From Psilocybe azurescens (taxonomy: Eukaryota; Basidiomycota; Agaricomycetes; Agaricales; Agrocybaceae): a stretch of DNA of 64,000 bases. Under the pieces are notes generated by a model that was given only the letters and a program-made list of their open reading frames with translations, made no database searches and was not told the DNA's origin. Shown here in pieces: positions 44,734 through 56,595 of the stretch. Every line of letters starts with the position of its first letter. Positions within the stretch are counted from its first letter, which is position 1. The stretch covers positions 124,001 through 188,000 of the forward strand of contig JAJIRX010000500.1 of the NCBI GenBank assembly GCA_023853785.1. Direction: 5' to 3'. A program made the translations under genes and the position numbers.

Positions 44734-47253
44734 TCAGGATTCAGGAGCGTCCAGTGCGTCAAGAATTCGGGAAGATATTCTCTGTTTTTTAAAGGGTCGT
44801 TCGTCCATTGCACGAGTCGGAATATCGACATTAGCAGGGCGGGGTTTCTTCGACTGCTTGACTGGTTTCCTTTTCTTTGTTAATATTCTGTCGCATATTA
44901 GATCAAATCCAGTCACTGGACGGTCGACCTCGCTGTCGTAATCATTGTTAATCATAGCTTCAGTATTGACATATTGTTCACCATCTTCGCGGTCAGGGTT
45001 CGGTAATGTGAAGAAGAAACCAGAACGTTTCCTTTCGGTATGCGCTTGAGAAATGAGAGCATCGGATGTGAACCAGGGGTCAAGCACAGCCGTATGACCA
45101 GGTTCGAAAGCTGTATTCCAATCGTAGTCACCCATGGCCATCGACTTGAGCTGGGACTGAGGCTGAGGTCGAGTCTGAGATCGCTGCAAATCCGTATGCA
45201 TGTCCTCTTCATCAGGTGCTGAGCCTGTGATACGAGTTTGTTCTCTGGCCTTTCTTTTCTCTTTAGTCTTGGTCGTCTTCTCAGCTTCCTTTTCGATAAA
45301 TTGCTTAACCATCGAAGGATGCAGAACAGAAAGTATACTCGCAGGAACCCACATAGGCAAAGAATCCGTTTCAGTGGCCTTTTTTGGTTTATTAGATCCT
45401 TCTGCGCTTGGAGGGGCTTGTCGAGTGCCTTTGATTCCGGAATCAGCAATTCGTACCAGCTGCACAGGAGATACTTCAACTTTATATTCCAAGAGACCAT
45501 CCGTCGAAGCGTGTTGGCGACTTCCTGATATCTTGCAAATTAATGGGTTTGCACCCACGACTGGAACCGCTGAAGGTCTAGGGCCTGTCCCTTTGTTTAC
45601 AAACACGTCCTCATACCTGTCTTCACGGTGGGCAAAACAGAGATACCTTTGCACCAAGGAAGCAGGTGTTCCAACATCGCCTTGAGAGCTAGGTACAGGC
45701 GCTTTCGATGAAGTATCACTGGCATTTTGGTTTTGACGATCGACTTCGAGAGCAGCACGCCGTAAAACATGCATTGTGGCACAAGGCCACATCAGGGTTA
45801 CAAAGCGTTCCATGATCTTGGCTCTATATCCCCATTCAAAGTACTGTTCACATAGTTGCGCGATTTTTGGAAGGTTAAGATTCTTTTGGTCGCGTAATGC
45901 TATACTGCCCAAGCCCTGATCACCACCACTTCCGCTATGAACGGGATTTGTATAGTACTCGAGAACGTCTAGGTTTGGAAAGTCGTCTGGCAGAGAGAGG
46001 GAGGTTCGATGGAGGAGACAACCTTGAGAATTTTCCTTCAACTCTATATTGACCCGCATTCGCCATTGTTGCAGGAATTGCCTGAATTCGTCTTTGCAGT
46101 CCCGTAAGTTTTCATAGGCTTCTAGTAGCTCGATCCCGAAGCCGCAACGAGCTAACCCATGGGCAATTTTCTTTCCTACCCTGTCTACACCCTACATGTC
46201 ATAAGTACTCAGAGATGTTGCACCTGTGTGGTTACTGACTTTGTGGTAATCTCCACCTGAGAGGAGGGCGAAAAGGATCATCCCACCTCTCGAAAGAGAG
46301 ATTGACGGGTCATTTTGTATGTCTTCAATCTTGTAGACCATGGTGTGGTATTTGTCTGCCTTGTCGTTTGAGTTCTTTGCTAAGTTATTCTTGTTTCCAG
46401 ATAATTTCGAGCTGATACTATTGCGGTATACACGCATTAGACAGGAATAACACTGGGAAATTATGGCGCAAAAGATACTTTTTGATGACAGTACGAGCTC
46501 CGAAAAGGAATGCATCACAATCATCCGTCATTACAGCGTCGATGTGACCCTTTTGGTTGAGATATGCAAGTTCTGCCTCTGCTTCTCCGCGTGCCTAAAG
46601 ACAAGCTTCAGGAATGATCACGTAGCGTTAAAGACGTATCTTACCTCCCGCCATTCCATACCAAAAGCGTCTAATAAATGCTTAAACTGTCTCTCACGAG
46701 GGTGATTTCCTGACTTCCCTATTTTGCTTCCCCTCTAGCACAAACTATTGATCAGAATATTAGTGTCACATTATTATATGATAGCACACTTTTATTTTTG
46801 GTCTTTCTCTCCCATCGAAGACAAACAACGGAATGATGGGAAGTTTTGCTACAATGCAAAGGTCAGGCATGAAATAAAAATGCGTACCCGTTCGCAAGGG
46901 ACGAACCAAGAAATACCAAACGGAAGAACAGCCCTCGAGCCTCCGGGCTTTCGCCTTGCTTGCTAAAGGTTGCATGGTGAAACCAAATGCTCGCGTCGAC
47001 GCCAATGCGATACGCTCGCCTAATCAATTAGTACGTCGATTATTAAACTAAAAATATTGAGCAATTGAAGTTGGAACCTTCGTGAGCGATTGAGTTCAAA
47101 TCCGTCCACGACTGCGAGTCGAACTATTGAGGTAGATTTCCCAACTTTATTTAATACCTGTAAAACGTGTAGTGAGTCAATAATAGTGATCAGAAGATCG
47201 TTTATTGAATTGTATTTGATCCAACTTACGTCCCACAGTCCTGGTGCCCCCAT
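44734..47253 (-). CDS. XPG/GEN1-family Holliday junction resolvase (YEN1-like)
   Basis: A structure-selective nuclease that cuts Holliday junctions symmetrically late in homologous recombination. The start MGAPGLWD (47251-47253) is the family N-terminus. Splicing then gives VLNKVGKSTSIVRLAVVDGF, RAYRIGVDASIWFHHATFS (metal-binding Asp), PEARGLFFRLVFLA and KLPIIPLFVFDGRERPK (second Asp). The XPG-I part has ARGEAEAELAYLNQKG and AVMTDDCDAFLFGA (E-x-E and DxD ligands). The helix-hairpin region is LFALLSGGDYHK|GVDRVGKKIAHGLARC. The remaining roughly 440 residues include a chromatin-interaction-like segment (VPASILSVLHPSMVKQFIEK) and basic clusters (KKRKPVKQSKKPR) before the stop at 44734. Nine or so introns; no frame disruption. 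Confidence 0.9.
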
Positions 47254-47785
47254 TGCAATTAGGCGATTAATATATACCACCAGGGTAGAATAAATTTTAG
47301 AGGCTTAGGGAAGGAGGAGCCTGAAACGTTTTGACGCTTCGATTAAAAGCTTGCGGTGAACCGGCTGTGAACGGCAGATTGAGTACTACCCTTGAATAAT
47401 TTGATTGAAGTCGTCTTCAAGTTCGAACCTGGAGATAGCGAGTTATATAAAAATAACTCGATAAAAATAGTCACAGAAGAGAAAGAGTGGTAAAGAGGTC
47501 GCTCAAAGGCCCTTACAACAGGTCAACACTTTGTGGTTGCTACCAAATGTTCATTGCTATTAGCCTGAACGCAGTGGCATCACCATTGTGACTTGCTATC
47601 GCGAGACATAACATCTCGTGATATGTTAGCATGTTACTTAACAAATTAGGTATATCACACTAATACGATACCGTGATCCCAAAGCTTCCCAACCAGTTAC
47701 GATCCATTTCAACTTAAGTACCACAACATCTCAGTACTGAGTACATCCTGGACCTCAAGTACTGAGTTGACAGCTTCCCACTACG
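47254..47785. promoter_or_regulatory. Bidirectional promoter between GEN1/YEN1 and RDH54 genes
   Basis: A 532-base intergenic region serves two divergent recombination genes. It contains a perfect 12-bp palindrome CTCAGTACTGAG at 47730-47741 and a partial second copy (AAGTACTGAG) about 25 bases downstream, just upstream of the RDH54 ATG. These are candidate regulatory sites; no ACGCGT cell-cycle box is visible. Confidence 0.45.
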
Positions 47786-50700
47786 ATGTCAGCCTACCAA
47801 CAGTCTCTTCCTTCAACTGGCAAAAGGAAAGCCTCCGAATCAAATGCCTCTGACGACGAGCCATTCTCTAGGAAACGGGTTTCTCTGAGCACGACTCCAG
47901 AATGCCGAGAGGGGTTTTCGACAAAGAATGCCATAGCACAGACTCATCCTGAACAAATTTGGATGGTTCAATGGTGAGTTTATAGCTCTCTTCTACCGGA
48001 TCCTTCATCTCTCAAAACTGCGTGACCAGGCGAAATCCACAATTCAAGAAGCACAAGACCTGGGACGGAGATGCTATTCTAGTCATCAGCCACAATGCAG
48101 AAGCCACACTCTATGACTCAGATGGAAAAATGTGACTCGAAAAAAATACTCACTTCCTCGTGGCCATTTCTGACTTGCTGAATCCTTAGTATGAATACAT
48201 CCAAAGTGACTTCTCCACTTTATGAGGGCAAAAACTTCTCTATCGGCTCAAGGGAAATTGAACTTGAAAGAACGATAACCCGGGAGTCATTTCTTTTGGC
48301 ACATCCTTTGGCCGCTCTGCAGCCTCTTGTGCTTTCCCAGAGGCTTCGACAAATCTCAGCAAGAAATCCATCAAGAAATTCATCCCGCCGTCGTCTGCCG
48401 CCGGTACCAAATCCGATCGACTGGCTCAAACTATCAATGCCAGTACCCATTCGGCGACAGGACCTGATCTAGAACAAGTATATGCGCGCGATAACCCTAT
48501 TAGTAATTCTGTAACGGCTCTATCAGATATTACCAGCCATTCCTCACATTGGGCTGCGAACTGGTAGCTTTCAACTGTCCTACCATCTCCACGAGTGGCT
48601 AAAATTTGCTCCAGGCGTAAACCTCAAGATAAGAAGAATAAGACTTGGGATGGAGATGCATATGTTTCTTTGATAAATGAAAAGTTGGTTATGATTTCCG
48701 AAGATGGAAAAGTGTATGTTTTTAGTGCTTAGATTAATTCATCTGTGACTTATGAGTCTTCTAGCATAGGGAGTACACCTTGGAAGGGTCAAAATCTGCA
48801 GTCTGGGTTCAATTTCTTTATAGGAGGAAAAGAAGTGGAGCTTGATTCTGCTGTGTCCACCGACCAACTTCCAACTATCCATGGACTGGAGTCCAAGGCC
48901 TCTGAAACAGGTACTCTTCCATCTGACAATTTTGCCCCAAAGGAGACGAAAAATTTATATCGCCTGGTGATTTTTATGGTTCCATGAAACAAAAGGTCAA
49001 GAAGTCACTGTGAGTCCCATGATAACCCATAAAGCGCTCTCTTTCCGACTTGAAGACAACAGCCATGACCCCAACGCCCCTGAGAGCCTCGTCATGAAAG
49101 CCCCCACCAAAGAGCACATCAAAAGATACAATAAAAAGTAAGTTGTTTGATCTGCATCATTATACACAATTTGACGACGTTTAGGAATCTACCTGTCGTC
49201 GATGTTGTTGTAGATCCCATTATATCTCGAAAATTAAGACCTCATCAGAGAGAAGGTAGGTCAATTACTTCTCTTTCGTCAAACTGAAACTTGACTTTCT
49301 CCAAGGACTCAAATTTCTGTATGAATGTGTTATGGGACTCCGTAAACATGAAGGCCAAGGGTGCATTCTTGCTGATGAAATGTATGTTCACTCAGCCTTT
49401 TATGTCGCCTTTCCTATGTTTTTAACTGAATGCCGGGCAGGGGTCTTGGGAAAACACTACAAGTAGGCTCCCATCTTTCTCCTGATATACGCAATTCTTA
49501 CCCTCGTATCAAGACAATCGCACTCGTCTGGACGTTACTGAGCATGCTCTTTCAATAAAGCGTCTTGGTTTGCTTACTGACTGGTTCCTTAGGGCAAAAC
49601 CCATATGCAGGACCCGTTTCAGCAGTGCAAAAGTCCTCATTGTTTGCCCCGTATCTCTGGTCAATGTATGTGGATTGTCCTTTTTTGTGTCATTCCTTTT
49701 TTTTTTATCACTATCATAGAATTGGAAAGCCGAATTCTATAAATGGCTAGGAAGAGATCGTCTTGGGATCATGACCTGCGATAAGAACCACGCTGATGTT
49801 GACCTATTTGGCCGGTCGTGCGTTAACCGCCGCTCCTTTCGTTCAGCATTAACTTTTCGATCTCCAGAAAAGTATATGAGGTCTTAGTCGTCGGTTACGA
49901 ACGCCTGAGAACAGTGATGTATGTAACGAGATCGACAGTCAATGATCCCTGAATCCCATAATCCTAATAGGGTCTTTCTTTGACAGAGACAAATTGGCCA
50001 ACATCTAGTACGCCGTAACCTCAATTTTTTCTTTTTTTATTCTCAGATTAGCCTTGCCCTTTACAAGTCCCCCCATTGGTCTGATCATCTGTGATGAAGG
50101 TAGCAACTCTAAACGGCTGGTCATCGTGATGTTCTGCTCATTCAATACTAGGACATAGGCTCAAGTCAGCTAGTAATAAGACAACCACCGTCTTCAAGTC
50201 TTTGGATACGCGACGAAGGATCATACTATCTGGCACACCAATTCAAAACGATCTTGGGGAATTTCATGCCATGGTTTGTCCTTTGTGACGGCTCTTTATT
50301 CTGATTGCATAACCACCATTTAAACAGGCGGACTTCTGTAATCCTGGATTATTAGGTGATTGTTCTGCTCTGATCGTAATATATGTAATCTTATGAGATA
50401 TACTAGACGATTATAATATCTTCCGTAAAGTGTACGAAACGCCGATACTCAAAAGCAGGGCACCGGACGCAACAAAGAAAGAGATCGAGTTAGGAGAAGC
50501 CCGCACTATCCAGGTATCTTTTTTACTTGTTATCTTCACACTGCATATTGACCCTCCTTCTAGCTACTTACCGTCGCCAAAAGCTTTGTACTTAGACGAG
50601 ACGCCACGCTACTGAAGAATCACTTACCTCCAAAATGTGCGTCAGTTACCCAGTGGTCTACTTCTGATTACGTTGGTACTAAGATACGTTCTTGATTGTT

Positions 50701-52719
50701 TTCAGCGGAGTATGTTGTTTTCATAGCGCCTACAGCCTTGCAAGTGGCTATGTATCAGAAAATTCTACATCCACAAAAAATCGACGATCTTGTCCAGAGT
50801 TCCGTCGCAGATTCGCTCGCTTTAATAAACATATTGATCAAAATTAGCAATAGTCCCATCTTATTGAAAGCCACTCTTGATAGCACCAGAAGCAGGAACG
50901 ACGATGCCGCGCCTTCAATTCAAAAGACTGCTGTGGCAGAAGCTCTTAGTTTACTTCCCGACAAGGCCAACATCACCGATCTGTCTTTAGGGGGTAGGTG
51001 GTGAATTCCTCCACTTCGTGATCTTTTTGCTGATTAACCTGTACTCTCAGGTAAACTTATATTTCTGTCCAATATCCTGAAGGTTTTACGCCAAGTATTA
51101 CCTTCACTGGTTCATGTTTCCGTCTCTAAGCATTTTCTTCCCAGAATACCAGCGAGAAATGTGTCCTCGTCTCTCATTATACATCTACACTTAACATATT
51201 GGAAGCCTACTGCAAAAAGATGTCCTATTCCTATTATCGACTTGACGGGTAAAGTTGTTTGCTTTTTATATTGCACCCTTTGCTTTTATCTATATTTATA
51301 TAGACAGACACCACAGAATAAGAGGCAAGAGTACGTCAATGGTTTTAACACAGGAAATCAGCACAATGGTTGTAAGCATTAGCTTCCTGTCGTCATAGTT
51401 TACTCCTTTCATATTCCTTTTAGTTATTTTCTTGTTAAGTTCGAAAGCCGGTACGCCCATTTATTACATTTGATTGATAATCTGGTGCTGACGCCCTATT
51501 ATAGGTGGAGTTGGTATAAATCTTATTGGTAAGGAGTTGGTCCACTTCTTTGTCAAGTCATCATTGAAAAACGCGCGCAGGAGGATCAAGATTATTCATC
51601 ATCGATTCGGACTGGAATCCAAGGCAAGTGCGTCAAACATGTCGAATAACTTGTGCAGACCAGCGTTCGCAGTCATGATCTCCAAGCTATGGCACGATGC
51701 CACCGGTGAGTAAGTTACACCCACCTACAAACTACTAATCACTTATTGAAAAGATGACTAGTGATGGCCAGAAAAACCCGTATATATCTATAGAATGTTG
51801 ACTACTGGCGCTATAGACGGTAGGTAAAGCCACTGTTTTTGGATTTCCGCTTATTTCACAATATAGAAAAAATCTATCAGAGACAAGTTACTAAACTTGC
51901 TCTAAGTGATTGTGAGTGTTTTGTGGGGCTAATGCGCGACGTCTTCGACTCATATAATCCCTATAGCTCTTATCGGAACAGTTGGCTCTGATTCCTTGTT
52001 GTGTAAATGGCAACTTGCTAAAATAATGGTTTTTCCAGGGTGCTTCAAGCTCCAAGAGTGATTCGTTCACGAGAAAAGATGTCCGTCCAGCTTGCGATCT
52101 ACCTAGCTTGATTTTGCTGACTTTCTTTGCAGCTTCGTGATATATTCCGAATCTATCCAAGTACTGCTTGCAATACGCACGAGCTACTGGAGTGTGGATG
52201 TGACCTTGACACCCCTCGAGAAGAGGCAAACTCCACAACAGCCGAAGGAAGTGAGGATGCCCCAGTTAACCTGGGTTTCGTGCCGGCCTCCGATGTCTGC
52301 ACAGAAGAATTCGACGCAATCGAGAAAGCAGTCAGTCCTTACACTTCGTGACGCGGCATTGTGCATTGACTTGTTAAATTTACTAGTATCTTCAGAAAAA
52401 GAAGGCCGGTCTCGCCGCGCTTGGCGAATGGGACCATATCAATTGCCTGAAGCCATCAAAGGACACGAATGTTCATATTCATGACGACATTCTACGCAGG
52501 ATTGTTACATCTTCTCCAGAAACACTTAGCGTACACACTGGACGTGAAAAAGAACGCACCAGGCTTGAAACACTTCTTGAACGAGTGGATATTGATAACA
52601 TACGAGCGATGGATGGCGCTGGGTTATCGCGCGATCTTCCAGGTGGAACAATTTCTTTCCTCTTCGAAAAGTGTTCCAAAACGGATTTATATGATGTCGT
52701 CAACGACGGAGAGGAGTAA
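47786..52719 (+). CDS. RDH54/RAD54B-like SNF2 translocase with duplicated N-terminal domain
   Basis: A Rad54-family double-strand DNA translocase that remodels Rad51/Dmc1 filaments. The N-terminus has two copies of a RAD54B/ZGRF1-type module (W-RxPQxKKxKTWDGDA...): copy 1 about 47960-48280, copy 2 about 48555-48855. Helicase motifs: ILADEMGLGKTLQ (I), VLIVCPVSLVNNWKAEF (Ia), ICDEGHRLKSASN (II, DEGH), LSGTPIQNDLGEFHAM (III), FVLRRDATLLKNHLPPK, then VLVSHYTSTLNILEAYC, YYRLDGQTPQNKRQEYV, SSKAGGVGINLIGGSRL, DSDWNP and MARCHRDGQKNP (VI). The C-terminal tail ends VVNDGEE at 52719. About 20 introns are present, one with a GC donor (49542-49592). Apparent one-base deletions lie at 48290-48292, 48949-48953, about 49630-49633 and about 51780; an unresolved exon border lies near 50000 (DKLANI). 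Confidence 0.88.
47955..48865 (+). repeat. Tandem duplicated module in RDH54 with matching intron positions
   Basis: Copy 1 reads W-RNPQFKKHKTWDGDA...DSDGK, then YEGKNFSIGSREIELE. Copy 2 reads W-RKPQDKKNKTWDGDA...SEDGK, then WKGQNLQSGFNFFIGGKEVELD. In both copies an intron splits the tryptophan codon as TG|G (47974-48029 and 48564-48614), and a second intron follows two bases of the codon after DGK (48132-48189 and 48714-48764). Confidence 0.75.
49542..49592 (+). other. GC-AG intron in RDH54
   Basis: The exon ...TIALVWTLL ends CTGA before GCATGC. Joining at the acceptor TTAG to GGCAAAACC restores RQNPYAGPVSAVQK. No GT donor nearby keeps the frame. Confidence 0.55.
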
Positions 52720-53335
52720 TAGCGACTACATCGTTGAACTAGAAGACTACAGTTAGAACTAGAAGTGCAGACAGTTTTTTTTTTTTTTGATCCAGTAAGG
52801 AGGAAGTTGTGGTAAGAAGATATAAAAGCAAGTAGAAAGAAAGGTGATATCAGCCGAGAGCAAAGCGGGCTAAAAGGTACTGCCACCGACGTAGGAAGAT
52901 GAAAAGGCTATAAAAAGTATCGAACGAGAGCAATGCGGGCCCGACTCGACGGATTCATAACCGACTGCCGACCCCTCTGCCACCGTCATTGGATAGAAAG
53001 TAGGAAAACCAAAAAGAAACTGGAAAGCAACATGAAAGAAGAAAAAACTGAAAAGGTATCAAGCGAGAGCAATGCGGGCCCGGCGGAATCATGACTGACT
53101 GCCGACTGCCGACCCCCTCTGCCACCACTGGTTCGATAGAAAGTGAAAATAAAATGTTGAGATGCAACATGAAAAAAAAAATTGAACGGAAGGTATCGAG
53201 CGAGAGCAATGCGGGCCCGGCTCGACGGAATCATGACTGACTGCCGACAGCCGACCCCCTCTGCCACCGCCAGTTACGAGAAGACAGAAACAACAGAAGA
53301 AAAGATGGAGTAAGAAAAAAATGCTGCCTCCGCGA
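52720..53335. other. Convergent intergenic region containing a minisatellite
   Basis: It lies between the 3' ends of RDH54 (+) and the amidohydrolase gene (-). It contains the tandem repeat described separately and a T13 run near 52777-52789. No coding sequence is supported. Confidence 0.55.
52850..53285. repeat. Minisatellite, period about 135-139 bp, three good copies plus a degenerate one
   Basis: A unit containing GCGAGAGCAATGCGGGCCCG, then CGACGG, CTGCCGAC and CCCTCTGCCACC, occurs at about 52917, 53056 and 53191. A degraded partial copy (GCCGAGAGCAAAGCGGGC, CTGCCACC) starts near 52852. Spacer segments between the conserved parts are A-rich and more variable. Confidence 0.8.
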
Positions 53336-56010
53336 TCAAATGTTTCCGAATACAACTTTCCCGTCGATGATAGTCGCCAGAACATTAGTGGCTAGAATAT
53401 CCTCGGCCGGTATGGTCATTATATCTTGTGAGAGTATAGAGAAATCGGCGCGTTTGCCGATTTCGATGGAGCCAAGAGAGGACTCGGTGAAAGAAGCAAA
53501 CGCAGGATTGATAGTCATGCCTATGTTATATGAATTAGGTCAAGGGAAACGAGAAAAAGGCAAAAAAACTTATAACGCACCCCTCAAGGCTTCGGTTCTG
53601 GTTAATTTCTGCTCGGGGAACCTTCAAAAACAAAACTGAAGTTCCAAAGCGTGCATTGATAACCAGAATGCTTACCAGCCATCAGGCCCGTGAGGAGATT
53701 CACCAGTGGGAGACTTGCGGGTAACCGCAGCATAAAAGCCAGACATAGGGTTCATGGACTCGACAGGAGCATCCGATCCAAGAGTGATCATTGCACCGCT
53801 GTCGATAAGTGATCGGAATGCGTAAAGACTTTTGACTCTGTCCGGTCCCTGAAAAAAGTCGTTAGCATCGACAACTATGTTTTGTGCACCTTAAAAATAT
53901 TTACCAGACGATCTTGAGCGTACCACATATCGCTGATACTTGATAAAGAACACAGGTTAAGACGTCCTGCAACGAGCATTAAATTCTGACTTACGCATGA
54001 GTAGGCTGAACGCTAGCAATTACTTTTTTTTATGCGAGTGAGTTAAGTATCAAAAATATTGTCATACTACCTACCTCCAAGTTTACCCAAACGGATCATA
54101 TCAGCTTTGGTCATCATTTGCGCATGTTCGAGGCGTGGCCTAAGAGCGGTCACATTGGTCCCTTTCAAGGACGCCTCAAAGGCATCCAAGACTATGCCAT
54201 TGGCACGGTCTCCTATAGCATGTACGTTCTGAAGGAGAAGGTCGTCACGGAAGCAAATTGAAAGTAAATTGTAACATACAACTTGCCAACCATCTTTCAG
54301 AAATTTGGGTATGGCATCGAATAGTATCTCGGGGTCGAGACGCATGAAACCATTAGTAGTAGGGTTATCAGCGTAAGGTTCGTATAACTAAAACAATATT
54401 CGTTAACCTGAAAGGTATTCTTCGATAAAACTCTTACCGCTGCACCGCCAGTCCTGAGAGCCCCTGCAAAAAATGTTGTCACTTACTTACACTTCAGTAG
54501 GAAATTTTGGTAATACAACATACCATCTGCAAATATCTTGACACTACGGGCAGTGAGTCGTGAGTTTCCGGCGCCCACGATCGGGGTACTTATATTTCCC
54601 CAATATGGTTCGCTCTCATGAAAGTAGGTCATTCCATAGATGCGGAGCTTAATAAACCATCGATTATAATGTGCCTCAGGATTGCCCAGCAGGAAACTTA
54701 CAGGTAAAGTCCCAGTTTCGGCTTGTCTGATAGATTAAGGTAATGTTATGTGGGTGAACACGGGCAATAAACGAAAGGAAGTACGAACCGTTTGAAGAAA
54801 GCAAGAGACTTGGGGTCGAGGCCAGCATCATGAATTGAAGTCAAACCATAACGATGAGCATCACGGACGGCGACTTTGAATCGCCTCAACAAGTCACTTT
54901 CAGTTAGTTCAGGTTGCTTTAAAAGATCTTGAGCGTTGTCCAAAAGGACACCTAAACGATTTTAGACCGTTGGGCGACTATATTTAGTGATGTTAAAGAC
55001 AAAACGCACCAGTGGGGCTACCAGAAGCATCGCGGACAATAATACCGCCCTCCACTGATTCTGGCAATGGTAAGCTTTCTTCTATGGCTCTGTTTGAGAC
55101 CCAAAGTGCGTGACAATCTTTGCTTTGCAAAATAATAGGTCTTCCTCGCACGACGGTGTCTGCGTCGAAATCCGCCTATTCAAACACTTGAGGAAAGGAC
55201 TTCGCAACTTAGATACTACAGATATAATTACAGCACTTGGCCACCCTGTTGTGGGCCAGATGGTGTGATCCCATCCACCCCCGTTATGACCTTAGAAGAA
55301 TCATTGAGTATGTCAGGGTTCGAAAGTACATACTCTCTGATAAGAGCCACAGCATCTGAGCAAGAATAACAGATAGATTAGTCGTGGCAAATCATGCTTC
55401 TCCGATGCCACATGCCTGGGATTGACTTTGCTCCTTCAAGAGAAAGTTGCTGGGCAGCTCCGTATTCCAGAATATGAGCGTGTGAGTCTAATTGACTTGT
55501 ATGTGGGTGTGAATATGAAAATTTTAAAGAGCGAATCATACCGCTTAGGCCCGGAAGGATGATTGCGCCCGGTGGAACGAAACGAACGGGCAACGTGGAC
55601 TGAACGGAAATTTTGCTGTTTTCCGAATCGACCCATTTATTTCTTACGGTTTCTAGTAATTTGGTCACAGGAGCCCGAAAGTCGACCTGAGATGAAAAAA
55701 AAAACTTACCAAGAGAGCCTGTGTCGACAATGTAAGCCCCTTGGACGACGACGCACTGCGTTTGAAAGTCCTTGTCATCGACAGTATAGACCTTATTGCC
55801 CTCCTTTGAGCAAAGAACATAACTCTCAAGTTCCGATGCATTTGAGTTGACTGTTGAGCGCTCTGAAACAAAGTAATAGCCCAATGCCACAGACAGGACA
55901 CCGGTCAGTAGTGCCCATCGTCCGCGAGAACCTCTATTGGGAGGGGTTTTGCTCTTGTCTTTCGCGTCGTCCCTAGTGGCACCGACGCTCGATCCGCTTT
56001 TAACCTCCAT
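53336..56010 (-). CDS. Membrane-anchored amidohydrolase (YtcJ-like, amidohydrolase family 3)
   Basis: A metal-dependent TIM-barrel hydrolase of unknown substrate. The start at 56010 gives MEVKSGSSVGATRDDAKDKS, a basic stretch (PPNRGSRGR) and one TM helix (WALLTGVLSVALGYYFV), so it is probably a type II membrane protein with a lumenal or extracellular enzyme domain. Then come PPGAIILPGLS|DSHAHILEYG (HxH-type metal site), GPQQGGQ, DAHRYGLTSIHDAGLD, SVKIFADGALRTGGAAL, VNVHAIGDRANGIVLDAFE (metal His), RPRLEHAQMM, VIASVQPTHASDMW and ITLGSDAPVESMNP (catalytic Asp). The end is IGKRADFSILSQDIM...DGKVVFGNI (stop 53336-53338). About ten introns; motifs appear in order without disruption. Confidence 0.88.
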
Positions 56011-56595
56011 GAAATGAATCCCAAGAAAACTTCTGACTGTTGAAATGTATCAACACAGATATCAAACAGAAACTGAGAAAGAACTGGCCACACCAAATAC
56101 AACTGTCCTAGCGCCAATCGAGAAATTGACGACCTAAAATGTAGGAAGAAATAAAGAGCCACAGAAAATTGCACTGGCTTTTAATCTGCCCCATCTTTCT
56201 CAGGCATAGCCTTGGGGTATGTGCAATGGGCGTCTAAGTACAGATAGCTAGCGCTAAGATGAATAACAAGGAGATAGAACATGGTGGTAAGGAAAGACGC
56301 TTTATAATGTGAGTTTTATAAGCATTAGCATATGTCAATAGAAGGAGAAAGGGAAAGAACGGAGAAAGACAGGGCGTAGATTGAGCAAGGTGAATAATGA
56401 TTCTGTAATCGATATAATCGATAGACGTTTACAGTAATTGAAAATAAAACCGGCGCGTCGTCTCCACATGTTAACTTGCCACGTCGGCCTGTGACAGGCT
56501 GTACTTTTTGCCATATTGGGCTGAGGGAATGACGTGTGACCAGCGCAGCCCCTGCACACTGCGTCCATCTCGGACACTCGACACAGCTTGACTCT
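56011..56595. other. Divergent promoter region between amidohydrolase and HRD1
   Basis: About 585 bases between divergent starts. An in-frame upstream ATG for HRD1 exists at 56536, but its 20 extra residues (TSAAPAHCVHLGHSTQ) do not resemble a HRD1 N-terminus. Nothing else is supported. Confidence 0.45.
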
